Shown: positions 1 to 8,644 of the stretch, in pieces | Position numbering within the stretch: the stretch's first letter is position 1 | Layout: the number at the start of each line of letters is the position of its first letter | Source: Eurosta solidaginis | Lineage: Eukaryota > Arthropoda > Insecta > Diptera > Tephritidae | Direction of reading: 5' to 3' | Length of the DNA stretch: 64,000 nt | Assembly: GCF_040869045.1 (NCBI RefSeq) | Contig: NC_090319.1 | Location: forward strand, 68,358,779 to 68,422,778 | Program-made: the position numbers and the translations under genes | Notes under the pieces: model-generated | Seen by the model: only the letters and a program-made list of their open reading frames with translations | What the model was told of the DNA's origin: nothing | Database searches by the model: none

Positions 1-37
1 AACAGCTGATCTTTTGTTTACATGCGCAATGCGCAAT
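1..37. repeat. Short interspersed segment shared with 46404-46437 and 63293-63326
   Basis: The window opens with AACAGCTGAT followed by a TTTACATGCGCAATGCGC core. The same core recurs near the right end of both tandem-duplication units. Seen directly; its identity is not recognised. Confidence 0.5.
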
Positions 38-2276
38 CTTGTTAGTGTGATTTGTGTGTTTGTAGGTATGTCACCATGCCACCTTGTATCGTTCCGCCAT
101 GTTCGGTACGATAAGAAAATTATTCGCTGCTGTATATCATGCTTTCTACTGTAGGGTTAATTATTCCCTAACAATAAAGGAATGCATTGATTTCTTATAA
201 AATACTATTTTTAATCAATACAAATTAAAACTTCTTCTTTGCACAAATTCTAGAGATCACCAACTAACTTTTCGATAACTCAAGAAAATCCAGTACAGAT
301 AAATTCAGCTTAACGTACCAAATAGATTGAAAAGGAATCGATAATACCTACACTACTCTATTGTATACAATACTAAATGTGTCAACTAAGCGATAAACGT
401 CAAAATTACAAACAGCCTCACTCACCTGATGCAACTCCCAGGTCTAGAGTTGCATTTTTGGTACGCAGGACTACTTTAAGCTGAGTTGCATTTGATAGTT
501 TAATAAAACTCTTTAGTATTTACAGATGAAGTAGTTGCATATATTTCCGCAGAAATATATACATAGTAGAAGATTTGGAGCCTCCAACAATGCGGAAACA
601 TACGGAAAGCAAATTTACTTAAATTAGAGTCAAAAAAGTTTTGAGAAACTTAACGAAATATAAAGCGCCACAAGTGTATAACCATCATCCAGTGAGTTTT
701 CTGGCTCCGTACCACGCTCAATCCTCACGGAAATGCTTTGGGTCATTGAGAGACTTGAGAAGCAGAGGTCGTGATATTTGTGTACACATGAGCTGTGATA
801 GGATCACAAATTGAACCAAAATTATATCTGGATTTATTTTGCTCAAATCGTTGTTGCATTTACAAGAAAAATTATTTATTTGGCTCAGGATCTTTGCGAC
901 GGGATGATGGCTTATGTTTCTTCAGGAAAAATTTCCTTCTATGGCTGTTTACACAAATGCATAAGGGCAAAATTATATAAACGCTTTGGTCGATTCAAAG
1001 CAAACATAACGCAAGGCGCTTCATTGTTTTTCGTATGGCGTTATCAAAGCGTAGGCACGCATCCAAAGCGTTTATGTAATATATATACAGATGAGTTAAA
1101 TTTATGGCAGATTCTATATCTTGCTAAGCAAAGTTTGTTCAATGTTAAGGGACTCACAAAGTTGAGAAATTCACAAAGAAGGATTTACGAAAGCGTCATA
1201 TCGATAACATTGTTGTTTTTTCATTTAAAAATGTAGTTACCAGATTCTTGTATTACACAAATATAATGAACTTGGGTACAGAAATTAAGAAATCCTAGAA
1301 AATACTGAGTTTTTTAAAAGTTTTTCACAATAATTTGAAAAACTCTACGTTTACTATGCTTTTAACACTTAGAGGAGTAACCTCATGTAATAAATTAAAT
1401 TTTTAATGAAAATCAATAACTCTGAACTGGACAATTTTCGCCATGATATAAAATTAAAATGCTGTGGAACAGGCGCAACACTTTTATTTATTTTAAGCGA
1501 GTGCTTGTCAGAAGAAGAACAACACACACTTATCCACAATGCACTCGACCAATAACAATTTTCGTATGTTTATTCAATTTGGCAGAAATGTGAATGGTTG
1601 CATTTGTGCTGATATCGATAAATTTCCATTTTGCTTTGGTCAATCATAGAAAAAGTGTATCTCTAATTCGAAAATAATATAGTTCCTAGAGATGGAACAT
1701 ATGTAAACGCGTAGATTAATGACGATTTATTGTAGATTAAGGCATGTTTAAACGTAGTCTTAACTTATTTTTCATACCTCTCTCAATATTGACAAATGTT
1801 CCGTTCCAATGAATCGTGATCCAGATACGGATAGAAATTTAACATGCAAATGCAACAACAATGTGATCCATATGCCATCTGGACCACTGTTCATTGGAAC
1901 GCGAGGAATGTGTCAAAGAACTTTCAAACAACTTTCGAATAAACAAATAAACACATTGAGTGAGTGTAGCAATGATATTTATACTCGGTTAATTGACGTC
2001 AGATCCAAACCCTTGAGTGGGTCAAAAATCATCAACTGTGCTTTTAAAAAGTCATCACTCAAGAACTGCCCTACAAGACAGGTACCCATTACCTAATCGA
2101 TTACTTAATCGTTACCAATAACTTGGTCACCAATTATCGTCTTAATGACTTTTACATTGCTGTCGTGAAAAAGGTAACGCATGCGCTCTCTCAAAATAGT
2201 GTCCGTGTGACTCGCTTTCTCGCTCTTACCTATTGTGTTTTCGACATTCCTTCTCGCTCCATGTTATTTACATTTT
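38..2276. other. AT-rich intergenic DNA, no recognisable gene
   Basis: No conserved protein, RNA gene or complete transposon is visible. The open frames here (for example 811-1236) have no recognisable motif and lie in AT-rich sequence. A 12-bp perfect inverted pair (CGTTCCAATGAA at about 1801 and TTCATTGGAACG at about 1889) is the only small structure noted. Confidence 0.6.
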
Positions 2277-2279
2277 TAA

Positions 2280-2504
2280 AGCTGGAGACATTGGTGCTTT
2301 ATCGGTAACCGTATCGGTAACCTTATAACAGATGATTCGACCAACCTTATGAGAATCAATGCAATCGATTATTGGTGCCGCTAAGGTCGTAACCGTATCG
2401 TAGCCAACCAATTGGGTTTTGGTTAACCGTCGTAACGATAAACAGCTGATTACGTTAGGGATACGGATACAGCGATACGACATACGGCACCAATGACTCC
2501 AGCT
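2280..2504. mobile_element. 225-bp MITE with TAA target duplication (PIF/Harbinger-like)
   Basis: The ends are inverted copies: AGCTGGAGACATTGGTGC at the left and GCACCAATGACTCCAGCT at the right, with one mismatch. TAA lies directly outside both ends (2277-2279 and 2505-2507). A 3-bp TWA duplication is characteristic of PIF/Harbinger. The interior has GGTAACCGTATCGG-type repeats and no coding capacity. It sits at the edge of the repeat at 2508-2905. Confidence 0.8.
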
Positions 2505-2507
2505 TAA

Positions 2508-2905
2508 GTTACTTCATTATACGGCCCATACATGACACAAAAACCATGCGCAAATATAAAACGACGAAATTTGTGCAAATGAAAATTGTGACATACACGG
2601 CTCAAAAACACTGCGCAATATTCATTTTTAGCTAGAGATGGTCCTTGCGCCTTCGATATTAACATTTTTAAGCAATAATTACTGATGTTATATTATCAGG
2701 AACCACAGGTAAACTGTGTAAGATTCACCACACACGAAGAAAAAAGCATGTGCAATATTTGCAGACATGCGTAAATATCAAAATCGTTTTGATTTTAGCG
2801 CAGTTCTCTGCGCAAATAGCGCAACCAGTGCACACACCGGGCAAATCCTTGTGCAAATTGGTAATTGGCACAAGGATACTTGAGCCGTGTAATTGGCGTA
2901 TTAGG
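2508..2905 (-). repeat. Uninterrupted copy of repeat R
   Basis: The reverse complement of this stretch matches 33647-33911 and then, without a gap, 35026-35145. At 33.9-35.0 kb the same sequence is split by about 1.1 kb containing a TRAPPC13 gene fragment. This copy therefore represents R without the gene fragment. The family is not recognised and I see no protein in it. Confidence 0.75.
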
Positions 2906-3734
2906 TATGTTTTCGTTATCGCTAATCAAAACATATGGAACAACAACAACACCGGTAACTGACCTATCGGTTACCTCCTGACAAATCGCTTTTTCCATGA
3001 ATGAAACGCGTCCTTTATGTTCAGATAATATTTAATTATAAATAATTCATATATACAATGTTTTTTTACAATTTAAATTATTCCCTTATTACTCTAGTGT
3101 ACTTTAGCTGTGTGTATATTGATATGTACAAGCTAATTAAGTACAATAACGTCTATTAATAGCTGTGCCCTCTCTGAAACTTTCGAAGCTCAGTGATGAC
3201 GCCCAATTTTTCCTGCGCTGGTGGTGTTGTACAACATCAGTTTGCAGAGCCATATGAGTTTTGTAGGGATAATACCGGAAGCCCCAATTCCTGCTATCAA
3301 AGTCGATTTATAGGTGATATTGATCCTTTGGTCTTGTTAGCGCCTTATCTGTGGTACTAAAAAGGCGGGGGGATAGTTGTCGCAGATTTCTTATAATTTG
3401 AGCAAATTTATGTTCTTCCTTCAGCCACAGCTGGAATATTGCTATGCGCACATCGTCAAAATCAAATTAGGAAATGAGAAAGAAACTTATATCAGTAAGG
3501 ATAGATTAAAGTTTTTAATACATTTAACCCGAAAAGTGTTCTATAAATAAGGCTCCACAATTAGCTCTTTTCTGAGAGGCCAAAGGCACAAGGCACTCAA
3601 GGAGATTTCAGATAACTAGAATCAGGGGTACCCGAAGATACTTCGCTGTTGCATTCATAGAGAAGACAACATTACAACAAGAGATTGATGTTACGAAGTA
3701 AATTAGACGTGCTACAAAAACAAACAAATGCACT
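2906..3734. other. Unassigned AT-rich stretch
   Basis: No recognisable gene. The moderately GC part at 3180-3370 looks like diluted coding or retroelement sequence, but I could not match it to a family. Confidence 0.4.
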
Positions 3735-4312
3735 GTTTAATTCAACAACAACAACAACTGTTTAATTCATTATCCGAAGTTCTTGCATGGACGTGCAGTA
3801 AGGGCAAAGTACTGCTAAAACTGCTTTCCCCGAGTAACCCGGGAACGAATTGATATGACTACGTCTATCCTTCTTTAGCAGCAGGGTTTAGAACCAGTTC
3901 CCTGTTGGACAGGAAAATAAACGTTTGGTTGTCTCCAAGTTGATCATATGCTGTTACAGAATATACTCCTTTGCTGCATCCGACCAGTACATCCAACTTT
4001 CTCAGATTTTCTGGGCTCAGCAAGGGTATCCTCCTGAATGGTGCATTTGTTGCACGCTGCTACCTGGCCGCTCAGCCAACAACACCAGGCCCGACGGAAC
4101 TTGCCTTGGGACACCCAAGGTCACTCACGCTTTTCATAGCCAAATTGGTTCAGGAGGTTGTGTAGCGCAACCGTTCAATGGGTTGCCAGCGCAATATACA
4201 GCTTATCCAACCCAATTGTGAACCTCACCTACCCGTGGCGTATCCTGTTTCTTTAACAGCCGAGGCTCTGGCGACCCCATGTTCCTTATGGATCTACATT
4301 TGAAGGCGCTTA
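3735..4312. repeat. Tephritid-type interspersed repeat and LINE ORF debris
   Basis: The left part has an AACAACAACAAC run and a block ending near ATATGACTACGTC that resembles blocks at 8270-8345 and 12700-12860. The right part (about 4140-4312) contains GCGCAACCGTTCAATGGGTT, GAACCTCACCTACCCG and GAGGCTCTGGCGACCCC, all typical of abundant tephritid repeats. The middle (3960-4190) looks like decayed Cys-rich LINE ORF on the plus strand. Family assignment is from general recognition only. Confidence 0.5.
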
Positions 4313-4379
4313 GTTAGCTGACATCGCTTACTTAAACGGTTGATTCTAAAGTAAAAACCAAATCAAAATATAGGTTAGG

Positions 4380-4745
4380 TTGAACTGGCGGGTTCATGAC
4401 CTCAAATAGACTGAATGAGTCCGTAGTGTTACCAGAAGTTTGTTTTAACGACCAAGCTAAAAACCCTATCAACAACCAGGACATGTTATAAAATAACACC
4501 GTCCTCTTGACAAATATCAGAAGCTTCCTAGAACTTAAGCCACTTGCTGCTTCTAGATCTGACAGCTGTCAGCTGGAGTCTTAGCCTGGCAAGCGCAGGG
4601 CACGAGCACAGAACGTAATCGATCGTTTCCTCTCTCAACCCGCACTTCCTACATCTGCTATCACTGACCAAGCCTAATTTAAAGCCATGTGAGGCCAGAA
4701 GGCAGTGTCTATTAAGAATGAGTCTACAGTCTACAGTTTAATGAT
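4380..4745 (-). pseudogene. LINE ORF2 C-terminal remnant (after RNase H), R1/jockey-like
   Basis: The minus strand reads through a segment with GLVSDSRCRKCGLREETIDY followed by LCSCPALARLRLQL. This is the Cys-rich C-terminal signature (CxxC...E...CxCxAL) that follows RNase H in R1/I/jockey-group non-LTR retrotransposons. Stops appear soon afterwards and there is no start, so it is a decayed fragment. Confidence 0.65.
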
Positions 4746-4804
4746 AATGAAAATATAAGAATCAGTGTTTATGAATAACATATTTTAATTAATCTCTTAC
4801 AACA

Positions 4805-5265
4805 ACCTGATCGGTGGCTACATCGCCATGTAGATAGTGTGGTGTTCCACCTTGTATAAACGTAGGTACTGTATGTGCTCAACCGTGCAGATGGACATTA
4901 GCAGTAACATTATTCACATAAACATAGCTTGGTATTTGTGCAGGCATCAATATAGCATACATTGGTCCAGCTCGGTGTGCACCAGCCACTGGTACAAACA
5001 CTTTTGAATGCATATCTTTCATATAGATTGGATGTCCGGCAGTGCTCCGGTTGTGCCAAAATGTAATGGGCTGCTCCGTCTCTTGGTACGGCTGTATAGG
5101 TATGGGCGGGTGCAATGTATTACTGTCTGCTCAAGATCGTATGGTACATATATGGGTCAAAGACGCCAGAGGGGATTGGAGCCAGAGTTTTCGGACCCAG
5201 AGCCAAAATATCAGTACCTCTAAAAGCACATCCGAGCATTTTTCAAGCGGAAGTATTCGCCATAA
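4805..5265 (-). pseudogene. Unrecognised host-gene-like fragment, frameshifted
   Basis: The minus strand carries two adjacent open segments in different frames. One (about 5220-5120) contains APIPSGVFDPYMYHTIL; the other (5115-4879) contains QETEQPITFWHNRSTAGHPI and PSYVYVNNVTANVHLHG. After a stop the same frame resumes with AHTVPTFIQGGTPHYLHGDV. The composition (Pro, His, Tyr rich, long open reading) is unlike the surrounding repeats and looks like an exon of a cellular protein. One frameshift and one stop mark it as broken. I could not identify the parent gene. Confidence 0.5.
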
Positions 5266-5414
5266 GTTAGTGTGCTAAGCTGAACCTTCAGCGCTGATAC
5301 CCCAATGAAACAATTGCCATACTCAGTAAGACAGTCAGGCCCCACTAAAGGCATTTGCGGAGTTCGAAATAAAGTAAGCACTGGTCCTTCAGTGCGTAGA
5401 AAAGCTAAATTAAT

Positions 5415-5648
5415 TAGGAGCACACAACGTAGTACTGTTGCCCTAGGTCCTAGGCCACAGGGGAGTAGAGGGTAATTAGCAGGCGGACTCAGTGTTTACA
5501 CACACAATTGCCATCCTCCCAGCAGATCCTTGCAGCGGGTCTGCGCCATACTCTCCTCTTCCGGGAAGGTATCGACCCTAATCCGGGTCCTTCTCCTGAC
5601 CCCGGTCCTGAGAAATGAGTTTACTGCGTTTGCCGAAAAAGAATCTTT
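5415..5648 (+). pseudogene. R1-like LINE ORF fragment, 5' half (split by insertion)
   Basis: GC-rich sequence unlike its flanks. Its 3' end encodes VYCVCRKRI on the plus strand, the first half of a Cys-rich finger. The second half, CQCFTCKGWLHRTGCSGL, continues at 6900, so 5649-6899 is a later insertion. A TGA just before VYCVC shows decay. Confidence 0.55.
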
Positions 5649-6013
5649 AAAAAAAAAAAAAAAAATCTAAGGCGCGATAACCTCCGAAGAGATCTAAGGC
5701 CGAGCTTCTCTTCTAATTTGCGTCGTACTCCTCTTGCTTTTCCCTACAAATTGGCCGGACGGGACCTACATGTTTTATGCCGACTCCGAACGGCATCTGC
5801 AAGGAAGATGAGTTTTCACTGAGAGCTTTTCATGGCAGAAATACACCCGGAGCGCTTGCCAAACACTGCCGAGGGGCGACCCCGCTTAGAAAAATTTTCT
5901 TCTAATTGAAAAACCTTATTTCTAAAATTTTGATGTTGCTTTGCCCGGGGTGTGAACCCTGGGCATACGGTGTGGTAGGCGGAGCACGCTACCATCACAC
6001 CAAGGTGGCCGCC
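5649..6013 (-). mobile_element. tRNA-derived SINE with 11-bp target duplications
   Basis: Read on the minus strand it starts GCGGCCACC and has an A-box-like TGGTGTGATGGTAGCG and a B-box-like GGGTTCACACCCC, so it is tRNA-derived with an internal pol III promoter. A unique body and a T-rich tail follow. Perfect 11-bp repeats AAAGAATCTTT flank it (5638-5648 and 6014-6024). The tail is T-rich in the SINE sense, as in the four plus-strand copies in this window. Long open frames here are by-products. Confidence 0.9.
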
Positions 6014-6024
6014 AAAGAATCTTT

Positions 6025-6899
6025 TTAGGACGGTCATATATATAAGGGCCTGAAATATTTCAATGAACTCCCTAATCACATAAAAAGCAGTAATAACTTC
6101 AATACTTTTAAAAAAAGTTCCAATAAGATAAAGTTTTTCTCCTCTTATTTTTTACATGATATATCCGATACTGAAGCGCGAAAAGGGAATGGTAATATTG
6201 GAAGCAGCAAAATACAATGCATCCGGCCCTAAGGAAAAGAAAATCGGTCGCCACCTGTAACTCCAGACAGTTCCAACAACTAATTTCGCTGGAATTCGGT
6301 ATTTCCAGCCGATATTTACTGTTGCTGATCGGAATCGCTCGCATTCCGACAGCATTAATATAACAATAAAATTATATAATGTGTAACAAAAATAACGAAA
6401 ATAAGGCCAAACAAAAGTTGGAGCAGGGGGGATTGGAAACACGTCCTTTTCAACCTCCCATTATATGTTGAGCTGTGCTGATCGGAATCTTCATGCATTC
6501 CGACAGCGTCTTTACTAAACAAAGTTTGAGGGGTGATTGGATACACGTTATTTTCAATTTCCAACATCCAAAGACATGTTTAGCTGTGTTGATCGGAGAC
6601 TAATACATTCCGACAGCTTAAAATACAAATAAAATTGAAAAATATAAGTTCCAAATTTTGTTGCCTTAAGCTGGGAGCACTGGAGGATTGGAAACGCGTC
6701 CTTTCCAACCTTCCTTAAATGAGTGGCTCCCAGAATCGTCCCTTTGTCACGCTGGTAAATATGCAGATCGGAATCACATGGCATTCCAACAGCATATTCA
6801 ATAGAAATAAGTGATTATAACAATGAGTTGTACTTAGTAGTTTAAGTTTTAGGCCTAAACAGCCGTAATAATAAATAAATTAAATTAAAAAAATAAATA
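6025..6899 (+). mobile_element. LINE 3' end (CR1/I-like) with repeat-rich 3' UTR
   Basis: Right after the SINE's target duplication the plus strand encodes IRALKYFNELPNHIKSSNNF followed by NTFKKKFQ and a stop. That is the typical C-terminus of CR1/Rex/I-group reverse-transcriptase proteins. The following ~700 bp repeats a motif of the type GATCGGAATC...CATTCCGACAGC about four times (near 6328, 6480, 6590 and 6765), alternating with GGATTGGAAACACGTCC-like segments. It ends in an A/T-rich tail. The host LINE reading frame resumes at 6900. Confidence 0.6.
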
Positions 6900-7015
6900 C
6901 TCTTGTCAGTGTTTCACGTGCAAGGGGTGGTTGCATCGGACAGGTTGCTCTGGGCTAGATCCCAAAATCCAGCGTCCTCGTAACTTTTATAAATCTTTTG
7001 TAGCTCTTGTTGTTC
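6900..7015 (+). pseudogene. R1-like LINE ORF fragment, 3' half
   Basis: The plus strand encodes CQCFTCKGWLHRTGCSGL and then SFVAPCCSR, completing the Cys/His finger started at 5620-5648. The split finger dates the 5649-6899 insertion after this element. Confidence 0.55.
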
Positions 7016-7440
7016 ACGGCCTCATTACATTATGAGGAAATACGGCACCTGAGAACACAGCCGTATGAAGCTAAAAAACACAAGCATGTCATCAGTGAAC
7101 TCCACAAACAGGCGTCGGACCTCTATGCCGGAGATTCCTGTACTCAAAGAACAAAACTAGCAGAGGAGGAACGCACTCTCCCTAGGGAAAAGCGAGTAGT
7201 CACTCTAGCTCAACTTCGAGCTGGATAACGTAACAGGTTAAACTCTTACCTATCCAGAATCAACCCCGACATACAAAACATTGTCCCGCTCGTAATGTGT
7301 CCCCACATGACACCAACCATCTCTTTAACTGCATTGTGGAACCAACGCATCTAACACTCCTCTCATTATGGTCCACCCCTGTTGAAACAGAAAGTTTCCT
7401 TGGACTCCCGTTAGAGGACATTTATGCAAATTTGTGATCG
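7016..7440 (+). pseudogene. Jockey-type LINE ORF2 C-terminus, decayed
   Basis: The open part to 7227 contains EERTLPREKRVVTLAQLRAG. After a stop the same frame goes on with RNRLNSYLSRINPDIQN, the conserved end of tephritid jockey-like ORF2 proteins (LAQLRSG...LNSYLxRIxPDI). Frameshifts follow in the Cys-rich tail. There is no 5' part of the reverse transcriptase. Confidence 0.65.
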
Positions 7441-8250
7441 GTCGCACCTATTGGATGGGGCGAAGCACTGCTACAACAACAACAGCAGGCGGACAACCCG
7501 GAAATATAGGCAGCAACTGCATGACCCATCGATCCCGAGCCGTTCCTGGCAGTTGGCTCACCCAAAAAATGCCCCTATTAGTAGAAGAGGGGGGGGGGGG
7601 GGGGAAGAGAGAAGAACACTGGCGCAATATGCCAGGCATGAGTCAATCTAAGTTACTGTTAGGGGGTTACAGCACAACTCGATATAGGGCATTAATAGGC
7701 CTCTCGAAAGATAACTTAAGAATCCTAACGGCTATTGTTACAGGACACTGTAGACCAGGCATGCTTAACCAACGAACCGATATCATTTCGTTACGATAAT
7801 CAACGTTAATAAACGAAACAAAGTCATTTCGTTTCGTTTATTAACGTTGAGAACGTCAAATTAAAGTTAAATTGACGTTCTTAACGTTAATAAACGAAAC
7901 GAAATGACTTTTTTTCGTTTATTAACGTAAATTATCGTAACGAAATGATATCGGTTCGTTGGTTAAGCATGCCTGCTGTAGACTGAACAGTCACATGCAA
8001 AAGCTGGGTATAATATCGAACAACACATGCCGATTTTGTGATGGATCAGCAGACGGCGGACCATATCCTTCTAGAATGCGACGCAATTTCAAGACGTAGG
8101 GCTAAGTTTATGGGCTCACCATGGCCAAAGCATTCCCACATTTAATCCCTCAAGCCAAGAACACTGCTAGGGTTCATCAAGGAAGTCGGCTAGGATGAGG
8201 TGCTGTGAAGGAGATGTGCAAGTCACTGTGCAATCCTCAATAAATTATCT
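7441..8250 (+). pseudogene. Second LINE: RNase H / C-terminal fragment, interrupted by a MITE
   Basis: The plus strand encodes GGYSTTRYRALIGL and ILTAIVTGHC, then after the MITE RLNSHMQKLGIISNNTCRFC and HILLECDAISRR. The GHCRLNSHM...CRFC...LLEC pattern is the conserved C-terminus of R1/jockey-group LINE ORF2 proteins. A 16-bp G homopolymer lies at 7589-7604. Stops and frameshifts make it non-functional. The reading frame is restored when the MITE plus one target duplication are ignored. Confidence 0.7.
7756..7975. mobile_element. 220-bp hairpin MITE, hAT-type, 8-bp target duplication
   Basis: The element is almost entirely a fold-back: CAGGCATGCTTAACCAACG at the left is mirrored by its complement at the right, and the pairing continues through GATATCATTTCGTTACG and AACGTTAATAAACGAAAC. 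The 8-bp repeat CTGTAGAC lies at 7748-7755 and 7976-7983. CAGG ends with an 8-bp duplication fit hAT elements. It splits a LINE codon series between GHC and RLN. Confidence 0.9.
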
Positions 8251-8345
8251 ATCTATCTACGTTCCAGTAACAGGCACCATTAAGGTACTAGCCCCACCAT
8301 CTCGGGAACTATTGATATGACTACATTAAACCTTCTAGGGATTGA
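8251..8345. repeat. Fragment of a tephritid interspersed repeat
   Basis: Contains CACCATTAAGGTACTAGCCC and an ATTGATATGACTACATTAAA-type block. Both recur at 12760-12850, and the second in weaker form at 3850-3880. Preceded by a TATC microsatellite, the probable LINE tail. Confidence 0.55.
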
Positions 8346-8644
8346 ATATTAATAATGACCGCAATGCGAAAGTCTGCTAAAATATACCATTCTCCATGGA
8401 ATGCTCGATATATAACTTACCACGTTTTGAAACAGTGATGAAAAGAGCAAAATTTACTAAAATTTTAACTGGCTGTGGGTAATAAGGTGTTGATGTCCTC
8501 TCCTAACGCAATGTAATGACAACTGCGACGCAGGGAAAATTACAAAAATTTTGTAAATCTACTGATAATAATTAATTAATTCCTCCCCTTCTATGCAGTT
8601 CTATGCATACATACATATGAATTTTGATCTCCAAACGCTAATTA
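8346..8644. other. AT-rich spacer, nothing recognised
   Basis: No coding or repeat signature was seen in this ~300-bp stretch. Confidence 0.5.

Noticed and set aside
811..1236. 141-codon open frame as a gene
   Set aside because: AT-rich sequence, no motif, no splice or promoter context; length is within chance for this window.
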